Shown one piece after another: positions 57,201 through 64,000 of a stretch of DNA of 64,000 nucleotides. The notes below the pieces were generated by a model. The model ran no database searches and was not told the origin of the DNA. It saw only the letters and a program-made list of their open reading frames with translations. The stretch comes from Ciona savignyi (lineage: Eukaryota > Chordata > Ascidiacea > Phlebobranchia > Cionidae): positions 257,429 through 321,428 of the forward strand of contig CH002712.1 of the NCBI GenBank assembly GCA_000149265.1, in the 5' to 3' direction. The translations under genes and the position numbers were made by a program. The stretch's first letter is position 1. Each line of letters begins with the position of its first letter.

Positions 57201-60200
57201 AACGGTTCTAGTCACGAGCCTATCATGGGTTCGAAACTTGGCTCGGTAAGAAAAAGGTTTTTCAGGGTTGTGGCCGAATGGTTAACGATACCGATTTAAA
57301 ACTTCAATTTCTGCACAAAAAAATCGTTTAAGTGACGAGCCTATCATGGGTTATAAACTAAGCGCGGTAAAAAAACAATATGTTTTACACTTCGTTCTAA
57401 AGATTCTACCACTAGGTGTTGTATTAAGAACCATGACTTTTCCACCACTAGATGTGCCACTGAGTACCATGTGATTACCACCATTGGGGTTTAATGAACA
57501 GTCACGTGGCCAAATGGCAAAATTTATATAAATTTATATATTTTATATTTATAAATTTAATATTATATATATTACGCAAATTTATATACCAAGTTCAACA
57601 TAAAACGGTCATAGTGACAAGCCCATAAAAATTTAACCTGATAAATATACTACGAATTTGTTGACTCGATTTTTTTAATTTCAAAAAGTTTACAAATCTG
57701 ATTTTTATATCTTTACAGTGAAATTGGACCAATCAGCGTCGAAGGTACATCTTACGTCACCTCTCAGTTGCGTCCGAATCATATGTATGACGTCACAGTG
57801 GCCGCGCAAACTTTAAAGGGTGTCGGTGAAACCGCAAACATTGTGATGTCAACAATGGCGGGAGAAGGTTGGTGAAGCGCGATGTATTTATGACGTCATT
57901 TCCTATTTAACGCTTTTTTTTTATGCAAACACGAAAAAACGTTCAGAGTTTGGAATTCAGTTCATTGGGTATTCTACTTGACCTGGGGTCGGCAACCTGC
58001 GGCTCTTATTCACTTTATTTGCTACTATAGCGAGTGCTTAATAAGTTTAATACCCATGCATAAGTGAAACAAACAGAAGAACACTCGCGTCTTTATCTCA
58101 CACAGTGTTGTTTCCTTTTATAGTTTGCGGCTCCCAGTGATATTATTGTGTGGAATATCGGTTAAAATGGTTCTTTAAGTGCAAAATATAAAAAAAGTGT
58201 AAAAGTTAAGGGTGTAAATGTAAAAGGTTGACCTTTGGCAGAGACAATCAACAACTTAATGCAAAGTTGTTTCTAGCTTCGAGCAATTTCTAAAACTACC
58301 GGAACATACCACTGGAATATTGAGATTTGTAAGATCGTGATAACACTTATAACCACATCCCCGTTTGGTCCATAACTTTCCCCCCCGGGGCATGTTGACA
58401 TTATGTGGTCGATATAGAAGATATGCCTATTCGGGAGCACATACGTGATATGGGAGTTATTATTTTGATAATCAAGCGGTCTACAAAAAAACTAAATATG
58501 AGGAATTATACATAAAATAGTTTGGTTATTCCCGTGAATGGGAAAACCAAGAGGGTTAACACACGAGCAATCGTCAGATTACCTCGCGCCCATCGTCGGG
58601 TTACCGGAGATATTGCAGTACGTTATATATGATACACACGTTTCTTCAATTTGGTGGAACCCATTAATCCGCGGGGTTCAGGCAATGTCTGTTAAATGCA
58701 TTGCCCAAGGACACAACCAACAAGTTGTTTGAGCTAAACATTTCCATCACCCTATTTGCAAACATGAAACAGCCGTGCACGCTTGTGTGGCCGAATGGTC
58801 AACGCGACCGATTCATATATCAATATCTACTTAAAAACTTTTTCCCGGTTAAAAAAGCATAAAGCAGCCAATTAACCAAGTACCATCCACTTATCGGTCT
58901 GCGTAGTTGGTCGGCCATCTTGCTTTAAATCCAACCCACCCACCCTAACCCCATCGTTCCCCAGCCCCGGTTGCCGCAAGATTCAATGTAACTGCTGGTA
59001 TGACAACTGCAAACGTCACGTGGTATCAGGTGGGGGGAATTCCCGCAACCAAGTATTTCGTCGAATACAAGAAATCAAGTGAGCCGGGGTTTCCCCTACA
59101 TACGTATATTTCCGCTAACTATTAGCAATTTCCGCTAAAACAATAAATATTTCCGCCAAAAAAATAGAGTGTACGAGTTTTAAAATGTCACCACAGTTAA
59201 GAAAGATTATTTCAACTATTTTTGCTCCAAAGTTTTGGTGTATTATGCTTTCATTACTGCCATTAATGTTTAATACACAAATAAAAGACTATTCTACAAC
59301 TTGACTATGGAGTTGCGATATTTTGATAATTAACCATGATTTAACGTATGCCGTTCTCTATTAAAGTAAACTTTATAATTGGATATATTATATGTGGTAA
59401 ATTTACCACATTATATGTGATAAATCACTTACATACACTAACATATGATTTTATTTCAGCTGAAGACGAGTGGAAGATGAGCCACGGAGCCTATTCGGCT
59501 GAGAAAACCGGCGAGGGCGTGCCGGTGGCTGGTCTCGAACCCGGTACCTCCTACTTAGTGAGAATAGTGTCGGTGAACGCGTATGACCAGACGGTGTCAC
59601 GAGCTATCATGTTCAAAACGGCCGGCGCAGGTAAATTGATGTTTATTTTTTGTTTTAAACTTAACTATGTAAGTTATCATCAAATTTAAGTTAAAAGTTT
59701 TATCGACACAACCTCTAATCTAAACATTGATAGAATATTCATGTTTTAAAAAAAGTTTTTAACAAAAATTGCATTACTTATTAGTTATGGTGAACAAACA
59801 AATGAAAAGATTGTGTTTTCGTTAAAAATTATGTTCTCTGCTAAATAGATAAAAGGTTGGACCTGTTTTTTTGCAAATCATAGTGTAAATATTGATGCTG
59901 GATATAAGACGCCGGATCTATGTCTTGTGAAAACAAAGATTGTTTATTGATTGACATTTACACGCAGTGAATCGGTATTGAGAACAGCGAAATAATTATT
60001 TCTAATGACTTTTGTCATTTGCTTTAATTACTAGTGGTTCTCAACCTAGAGTAATTTTTAAATTTAATTTTAGAACCGTGCTCAATTTTAAAGTCATTGC
60101 TCGTGCTTAAGACAGTTTTTAGTATAGAGTTTTGCATATGAACCGGTCGCGCTAACCGCATGTGTGCATTCGACCGTTCCAGAGCGATATTTTTTTACCG

Positions 60201-63200
60201 AGGCAAGTTTTGAACCCAAGATCAGGGCTAATACCGTGGTTTGCATATATTGCTACATGCATCGGTCCCGTTTACCATTCAGCCAAACGACTGTTCAAAC
60301 ACGCATTCTTTTTACCGGGTTTTATTTTGAACTACGCTTTTTTGTATAGAATTCGTTATATGAACCGGTTAACAACTCGGCCACAAGCCAAACTTTGAAT
60401 TTCGTGGTCAGTTGTGTCCATCATCACATTGCGACACGTGACATATATGGAACGACCACACGAGTCTCGCGGAATTACATTGTTGCAAGCTGAATCCGCA
60501 CTCTCGCGCGTGATCGAACGAACGTTTGTTTCATTATAACCACCATTGTCCCCCGCGCTTTGTTATAAGACACGTGTCCGCCACCGTTCTATTGTTTGGT
60601 CACAATACAAGATACAATTACGACATAATAGGTTTTCGCTTCAGAATTGCACATCCATGTTTTCATACTTTTACACCACGTGTTACCAAACCAAACTAAC
60701 ACATTGCGACGGGAATTATGGTCAGTTGCGAAATATTTTCCAAGTCAACGTTTTGAAGTAGGAAACATCGGACATAACTAGATGTTTTGATTTTATGAGC
60801 GAAAAGCTTTGAAGCGGCATTTAATGACGCAAACTAAAAGCGTGTTGAATAGCTACTAGGGATCACATTACCGTACAACTTTACCTTTTGAGATTCGCTA
60901 AACAACTGTAAAACGATGACGAATCAAGTTACGTTTGGCCACTTTATTCGTGTGTATGGTGTTTAATAAATTAAAAATAAAGTACGACGTTAAAAAATCA
61001 CTGAACTGCGCACTCAAGTATAAGGAATATGTGCAAATGTGACAAACGGGCAAGTCGTGCACAGCTTATCTTGTTATCACGAATTGTGCCCTTGAGCGAG
61101 CGTGGTATGCTACTTACTGCTTTCACCAGGTAAATGCCTTTCACCGAGTCCGGCTGGCTTTTCCACTGATATTGTTGAACTAGCTTCGTGTTTACCTGCC
61201 AGGCAAGCATCCAAAATATATAATCAGATTAAATTCGAAGTATGTGTTTGTGCTCGTTGCTCGGGCGATGTAGCAGCATTCGACGACACCTTTTGACCTT
61301 CTGTGACCTTTTATCGGCACCGCTTCTTTATGACCTCACACTATGACGTGTGTGATGACATCATCGATGGGGTTCGATCCAAAACAACGTCGCGATATTG
61401 TTAAACGTCTCGAACTTTCGACAAGTCGGTTTACCCGGACAACGCCCCCTCGATCGCCGGCAGGTATCTCTCGCGCGCTGACGACACTTCCGGCAAATTA
61501 CTACTTCCGCATTCGCGCCCCCGGGGTGCTCTCTTCCACCACCACGTGGTCCCACCAACCCCACCTTCACAGCGACAATCGCCCCCGTTCGTTTCACAGA
61601 CGCGTAGGTGACCGTCGGCTTCGACGCGCACTGCCGACAAGTTCTCTGCTTTTTATAAAGTCGAAACGATCCGGGCCTCTGAGAAAACGAGCAGTTCTCG
61701 GTTCCGGGGATTTCAAATTCCTGATAGAAGATTATGTTCCGCCGTGGCCCTGCAACCGCATCGGGGGCGTCGTACGTCACGAGTTTATTACTCCGCCATG
61801 CGATGAAGCGATGAGATCCGCTTGGTAGAGTGAACGACAGAACGACGCCTCTTCCTGATGACGCGGGATTCACTTTAAACTCACCTGCGTCAAATTTAGG
61901 TTTGAATTATAAATACAACACGACATATCCTGGTCAAAGTATCTTAATTAAAAAGTGCCAGGAACGATCAAAGAAAAATAAATAGACAAAAACAAGAAAT
62001 CTAGATCTAACTTTAGCCCCAGCAGTAATTACAACTAAAGAACCCTTACCCCATATTTTAATTTAGTTTATTTTATTTTTTGTTTATCACGTAGTGCACA
62101 ACAGCTAAACTGGTTAGATAGAAAAATTAGAAAAATTACCAGTTTTATAGACATACCGGTACCCTGACTACCTTTTGTCATAAATTAAGGCAATGGTTCT
62201 TAAACCTAGTGCGGCAATGAACCAAACATTGTTTCTTTATTTTGCAGCAGACCGGTTAAGAAAGAACTGATTTATTGGTTATTTAAGAAAATTGGTTTGA
62301 TTTTCATAAGAGGAACTTACTGTAAATATTTGGTCTTTCCAAACTAGCGTTTCGGCACGTCTTTACGATATACAGCACGTTAGTCCTGTTGGGTCCAATC
62401 ATTTCTTCTTTGACGCACAAATACCTAGTTCCTGTGGCGACCTCAACCGCAACACGCGACGTGTTTATCCCATGTCCAGTACACATCGCGAAACTGACCA
62501 CTAGCAACAGTAAAAACGGAGGAAAAGTTGTCCAAGCAGAAACAAATCCAATTTTTCTTCTCGCGCGAGATCCACAGTTCAAGCTACCTCGGTACCTTGC
62601 TCGGTGCTTGAAGCACATGGCCGCCCCTGCCAACTCATTTTCGTTGCTTCTCGGATAACGAGTTGTCAATGTTCGATCCAGACAGATTACAGCTTGCTAG
62701 TCGTGCAGAAAAAAAAACTTGCAAAACGGCTTCTGCCTTTTATTTAAGCCTGTGTTCAATAAATCTATTAAATTACATAACATTATTTAACTTTCAATAT
62801 CAACCTATTTAAGTCGGTATTGCAGAGTCTAGACAATACCCGACTTTGTGCTTTTGCCTATTTAACTTTGCTCCGAATTAATCGGATTATATTCCCACAA
62901 AATCAAGCATAACACTCGCTATTAAGCAGCTGAAATATAACAAAGGCGTCTTTGCCATATGCTGTTCACTATCTCTGCACATTCACTCGCCCTGCTAAAT
63001 AAATCAATGCTGTGTTCTCAAAATAAACGACTGCGGTCGCCTGAACATATTTACCGACGATACTCGTGCTATATTTTCGCCGCGTTTTAGAAGTAACCGC
63101 GTTCAGACTTATAATGTGCGATGGCGGGGCAGACGAATCATGGGATAAGTAATATAAACACGAAGTCACCGAAGCGTAGTGGTCACGGCCCACTGCGTGT

Positions 63201-63503
63201 CACCTAAGTTGACCGGCTATGCTGCAACTGCTCATTCCGCGTCGAAATACCACAGGTAGCAGGTACCAGCCACACAATAGGAAGGTATCAGGTGTTACTC
63301 TGCATACCTGGGATAGAATTGCGGTGACGATTCTCGCCAAACCTACGTGTCATGGGAATTAACTGTTATTTGTTCAGCGGCTGCGAGCGCTGGGGTTGTC
63401 GGCGAAGTTTGGTTCATCGTGCTAATGTGCATCATTGTCCTGCTGCTGATTATCATCGTCATAGTGTGCCTTCTTCGTCGACGGAAAGGCGGAAAGTATT
63501 CAG
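42152..63503 (+). CDS. L1/NrCAM/neurofascin-family cell adhesion receptor (tail outside window)
   Basis: Type I membrane adhesion molecule of the L1 family, which in chordates acts in neurite outgrowth and epithelial and neural adhesion. Twenty-four coding exons were traced: 42152-42233, 43494-43611, 45314-45424, 46330-46445, 46953-47104, 47782-47914, 48883-48994, 49225-49362, 49430-49629, 50368-50511, 51292-51439, 51768-51972, 52428-52608, 53066-53176, 53546-53749, 54043-54163, 55120-55298, 55544-55693, 56181-56330, 56714-56849, 57719-57867, 58965-59078, 59460-59630, 63378-63503. Every junction is GT-AG and keeps frame, giving 1150 codons: signal peptide, Ig1-6, FN3 1-5, membrane helix. Family-specific stretches include RPPTIT, YEGRYQC, GYSGED before FN3-3, SVRGKVLGY and the juxtamembrane KGGKYS. 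The ankyrin-binding tail must lie to the right. The family is certain; which vertebrate paralogue is not, as tunicates may have a single pre-duplication gene. Confidence 0.95.
42480..42715 (-). repeat. Very degenerate SINE family 1 copy
   Basis: ACACGACAATCGTCTGATTA, AAGCTATTGCAGTGTAAG and GCACACAACCTACTAG keep the family order. It is in intron 1 of the L1-family gene. Confidence 0.5.
43262..43345 (-). repeat. SINE family 2 copy (tRNA-derived)
   Basis: Family description: about 110 bp, sense strand GTGTGGCCGAATGGTTAACG (A-box-like), a variable middle with ACAAAAACGGT, then GACGAGCCCATCATGGGTTC and GAAACTTGGCTCGGT (B-box-like GGTTCGAAAC), with a poly-A-like end. It resembles a tRNA with a long variable arm. 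This copy is the first in the window. Confidence 0.8.
43494..46445 (+). CDS. L1-family gene: Ig domain 1 (three exons)
   Basis: Exons 43494-43611, 45314-45424 and 46330-46445, residues about 28-142. The first Cys is in VLRCAAS, the core Trp in YSWEKNG, and the second Cys in YEGRYQCFASNDLG. Confidence 0.93.
45455..45690 (-). repeat. Two SINE family 2 copies in tandem
   Basis: Copies at about 45455-45545 and 45580-45690, both in reverse complement with GATGGGCTCGTC and ending in CGTTAACC or CCACACGACCG. Confidence 0.8.
46110..46205 (-). repeat. Degenerate SINE family 2 copy
   Basis: TAGTTTCGTACCCAATA and CAACCATTCGGCTACACA are recognisable; the middle is replaced by an AT-rich run. Confidence 0.5.
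46490..46640. repeat. TAACCC-like MITE fragment
   Basis: GTAAAACTGCTCATTAAAAC followed by a run of CTAACCCTAGCC and AACTCTAACCCC units resembles the centre and inner left end of the element at 27554-27739. No matching right terminus is seen. Confidence 0.45.
46655..46795 (-). repeat. SINE family 2 copies, disordered
   Basis: GCGGGCTCTTCACAAAAACGG, then GTATCGGTTGCGTTACCATT and, separately, CAGGACTTAGTGTCGAGCCC. At least one diverged copy and a fragment lie side by side. Confidence 0.6.
46953..47914 (+). CDS. L1-family gene: Ig domain 2 (two exons)
   Basis: Exons 46953-47104 and 47782-47914, residues about 143-237. Cys in VPCNYS and FYCIVKD, Trp in VITWTF, and the L1-like GSLVFANVL before the second Cys. 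Confidence 0.92.
48000..48130. repeat. A-rich low-complexity run (ACATAAAAA units)
   Basis: Repeated ACATAAAAAA words in an intron of the L1-family gene. No other signal. Confidence 0.85.
48883..50511 (+). CDS. L1-family gene: Ig domains 3 and 4 (four exons, one shared)
   Basis: Exons 48883-48994, 49225-49362, 49430-49629 and 50368-50511, residues about 238-435. Ig3 has MKCIATGK and YRCTATNALG; Ig4 has IRCQAEGIPAP and YQCIASN. The 200-nt exon at 49430 carries the end of Ig3 and the start of Ig4 with no intron at the domain border. Confidence 0.93.
49660..50275. repeat. Cluster of four SINE family 2 copies
   Basis: Plus-strand copy 49660-49770 (the best in the window), plus-strand 5' fragment 49779-49815, and minus-strand copies about 50020-50125 and 50158-50275. 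All lie in the intron between exons 49629 and 50368, the middle of Ig4. Confidence 0.85.
50740..50862 (-). repeat. SINE family 2 copy
   Basis: GGTAAGTTGGAACCCGTGATGGG to CACGTTAACCATTCGGCCACACGACCG in reverse complement. Confidence 0.75.
51292..52608 (+). CDS. L1-family gene: Ig domains 5 and 6 (three exons, one shared)
   Basis: Exons 51292-51439, 51768-51972 and 52428-52608, residues about 436-613. Ig5 has MKCNVFGSPSP and YTCVATN. Ig6 has the core Trp (VQWFK) but no cysteine at either disulfide position: the B strand reads ESVTMSVKID and the F strand SGSYKVMVN. The 205-nt exon at 51768 spans the Ig5/Ig6 border. For exon 51292 the nearer acceptor at 51263 is excluded because it opens on a stop. 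Confidence 0.92.
52050..52345 (-). repeat. SINE family 1 copy near an L1-family exon
   Basis: Contains CCGTCGGGTTACCGGAGCTA, TTACAGTGTGTTGTGTATGA and a degraded head. It ends about 80 bp before exon 52428. Confidence 0.75.
53066..55298 (+). CDS. L1-family gene: fibronectin III domains 1 and 2
   Basis: FN3-1: exons 53066-53176 and 53546-53749, with VTFTWQPAEDNYSPI, GEWFPL and YKFRLWALNGIGWS. FN3-2: exons 54043-54163 and 55120-55298, with MIITWDPV, NGPGFGYQI and the closing GYSGED. These match the order and spacing of L1-family domains. Each domain uses two exons with phase-1 borders. Confidence 0.93.
53290..53400 (+). repeat. SINE family 1 tail fragment
   Basis: GGTAACCCGATGGTGGGCAC to CGAGGATAAGCATGGAAATTC. 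Confidence 0.6.
55544..57867 (+). CDS. L1-family gene: fibronectin III domains 3 and 4
   Basis: FN3-3: exons 55544-55693 and 56181-56330, with VVIVRWQKVDPDSVRGKVLGY, the most family-specific stretch, and SFKVAVYNDYSSGP. FN3-4: exons 56714-56849 and 57719-57867, with HIAWGRPQEENGDVIGY and YDVTVAAQT. Confidence 0.92.
55860..56135 (-). repeat. SINE family 1 copy followed by a SINE family 2 copy
   Basis: Family 1 at about 55860-56010 (GCCGGAGCTATTGTAGTGTG) and family 2 at about 56025-56135 (AAGTTTTGAACCCAGGGCTT, GTCGGTCGCTATAACC). Both lie in the intron inside FN3-3. Confidence 0.7.
56400..56690 (+). repeat. SINE family 1 copy 24 bp from an exon
   Basis: A tail fragment followed by a nearly complete headless copy from TAGCTAGTCGGTTGTGTCCT to AAACATAAATATCCTATCC. 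It stops 24 bp before the L1-family exon at 56714, so the acceptor region of that intron is almost immediately preceded by SINE. Confidence 0.85.
56997..57640 (+). repeat. Cluster of four SINE family 2 copies, same orientation
   Basis: Copies at about 56997-57115, 57147-57260, 57268-57372 and a decayed one at 57500-57640. A separate TTCCACCACTAGGTGT word recurs at 56895, 57411 and 57450 between and around them. Confidence 0.82.
57978..58150. mobile_element. hAT-like terminus
   Basis: CTGGGGTCGGCAACCTGCGGC resembles common hAT ends, and TTTGCGGCTCCCAG appears 130 bp later. No second terminus or duplication was identified. Confidence 0.3.
58520..58860. repeat. SINE family 1 copy (minus) then SINE family 2 copy (plus)
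   Basis: Family 1 at about 58520-58735 (CCCGTGAATGGGAAAACCAA to CCCAAGGACACAACC). Family 2 at about 58778-58860 (GTGTGGCCGAATGGTCAACG), truncated before its B-box. Confidence 0.8.
58965..59630 (+). CDS. L1-family gene: fibronectin III domain 5
   Basis: Exons 58965-59078 and 59460-59630, residues about 1014-1108, with NVTWYQVGG and YLVRIVSVNAYDQ. The domain is shorter than the other four. A fifth FN3 domain is found in vertebrate NrCAM and neurofascin isoforms. Confidence 0.88.
60115..60395 (-). repeat. Three SINE family 2 copies in tandem, decayed
   Basis: Pieces at about 60115-60180, 60195-60295 and 60312-60395, each with a GTTTTGAAC-type B-box remnant or a CATTCGGCCA-type A-box remnant. 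Confidence 0.65.
61361..62618 (-). CDS. Divergent FGF-like secreted protein, nested antisense in an intron of the L1-family gene
   Basis: Two exons, 62618-62321 and 61884-61361, join in phase (A|GT) across GTAAGT...GACGCAG to encode 273 residues ending in TGA. Residues 1-24 are basic and 25-47 are a hydrophobic signal or anchor (FPPFLLLLVVSFAM). Four N-glycosylation sites follow (N52, N77, N90, N163). The rest reads as an FGF-type beta-trefoil: TRYLCV at 64-69, GRGVVLSF at 110-117 where FGFs have ERGVVSI, HRFIAWRSNKLV at 124-135 for RYLAMxxxGRL, IIFYQEFE at 150-157 for CFFxExxE, and ATLFWIEP at 264-271 for AxFLPxP. The intron, at residue 100, sits at the place of the first FGF intron. A Cys/Arg-rich insert of about 50 residues (181-250) is unusual. 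Ciona is known to have divergent FGFs. The gene structure is secure; the FGF assignment is inference. Confidence 0.62.
62700..63370. other. Intron stretch upstream of the FGF-like gene
   Basis: No exon was recognised on either strand. Its position suggests it may hold the FGF-like gene's promoter, but I see no clear TATA box. Confidence 0.4.
63378..63503 (+). CDS. L1-family gene: transmembrane exon
   Basis: 126 nt after TTATTTGTTCAG. It encodes a helix from VWFIVLMCIIVLLL through IIIVIVCLL, then the stop-transfer RRRKGGKYS. KGGKYS is the conserved juxtamembrane motif of the L1 family. The donor is GTTTGT after 63503. Confidence 0.95.
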
Positions 63504-63701
63504 GTTTGTGGAATAGAATACGACTAACTGTTACATAAATCATAAATCGCGAATAAAAAGTCAGCTCTTTAAAATAAATCATTTTTGTGGAATAAATCAA
63601 ACTAAACTAACTTGTTCTGTCACTGCTTATACCGCTGACTTTTTAGTCGCGAGTGATTTATTTGGAATTTATTAATTATTTAAATCCTTATTTGATTATA
63701 G

Positions 63702-63733
63702 CTGAACCAACTCGACCTTGCCTAAAAGTGTAG
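63702..63733 (+). CDS. Possible alternative terminal exon giving a tailless isoform
   Basis: An acceptor TTTGATTATAG is followed in the right phase by ten codons (EPTRPCLKV) and TAG. If used, the receptor would end ten residues after KGGKYS and lack any ankyrin-binding tail. A stretch this short could arise by chance. Confidence 0.2.
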
Positions 63734-63849
63734 GAGTCATTCCCCTTTTTTAACTTGATTTATATTTAACCTGGTGGTCGGTTGGAAGAGTCGTCTCTGT
63801 TTGCCAAACCACTTGGCTGCATACCGCGTCAGACTAACCTCTGTGCGAC

Positions 63850-63965
63850 ACGATTTTTTACCGGTATAGTTTTGAACCCGTTAGGGGCTATTTACACAGA
63901 CAGTTCTTGTATAGAAGTCCGTATATGTATCAGTCGCGCCAACCATTCGGCCACACGGCCGTACC
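63850..63965 (-). repeat. SINE family 2 copy
   Basis: ACCGGTATAGTTTTGAACCCG to CGCCAACCATTCGGCCACACGG; near full length in reverse complement. Confidence 0.75.
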
Positions 63966-64000
63966 TGCGAATATACACCCCGAAAGTTTAAATATAGGCT

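Noticed and set aside
61343-61828. A 161-codon plus-strand open frame
   Set aside because: It is the antisense shadow of exon 2 of the FGF-like gene in CpG-rich DNA. The minus strand has the phase-consistent second exon, strong splice sites, signal segment and family motifs.

Overview
The window looks like nuclear DNA of a tunicate, most likely Ciona. This is an inference from chordate gene families split into many short, phase-consistent exons, AT-rich introns and a dense load of tRNA-derived SINEs and small DNA transposons. There is one 100-base assembly gap (30176-30275). I see no rRNA, intact tRNA or CRISPR array.

Region 1 (1 to about 12130, minus strand): an hnRNP U-like gene closest to HNRNPUL1. 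Nine exons carry a SPRY domain, a P-loop kinase-like domain and a Gly/Asn/Gln-rich tail that runs off the left edge. Its introns hold an 11-unit, 52-bp minisatellite and several SINEs.

Region 2 (about 12.1-23.5 kb): no convincing host gene. Its main feature is a nest of DNA transposons at 16866-21289. A Harbinger-like frame contains a Mutator-like MITE and a hAT element, and the hAT element contains a piggyBac-like element. Three of the four have clear target-site duplications.

Region 3 (about 23.5-34.7 kb, minus strand): an ankyrin-repeat DHHC S-acyltransferase of the HIP14/Akr1 type. Two features stand out. One intron (26824-27392) has every hallmark of a U12-type AT-AC intron. The cysteine-rich domain has lost three of the four ligands of one zinc site while keeping the other site and the DHHC motif.

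Region 4 (about 35-40 kb): MITE and SINE copies, then AT-rich intergenic DNA leading to a TATA-like promoter and a candidate leader exon.

Region 5 (about 40.1 kb to the right edge, plus strand): an L1/NrCAM/neurofascin-family adhesion receptor. Twenty-four coding exons, all phase-consistent, give 1150 codons: signal peptide, six Ig domains, five FN3 domains and the membrane segment ending in KGGKYS. The cytoplasmic tail lies beyond the window. Its last visible large intron contains, antisense, a two-exon gene (61361-62618) for a secreted basic protein that I read as a divergent fibroblast growth factor. L1-family proteins are known to act through FGF receptors, which makes this nesting noteworthy, though it may be coincidence.

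Two SINE families mark the window. Family 1 (about 290 bp) is spread over most of it and often lies within 35 bp of an exon. Family 2 (about 110 bp) is seen only from about 43 kb onward, in the adhesion gene's introns.
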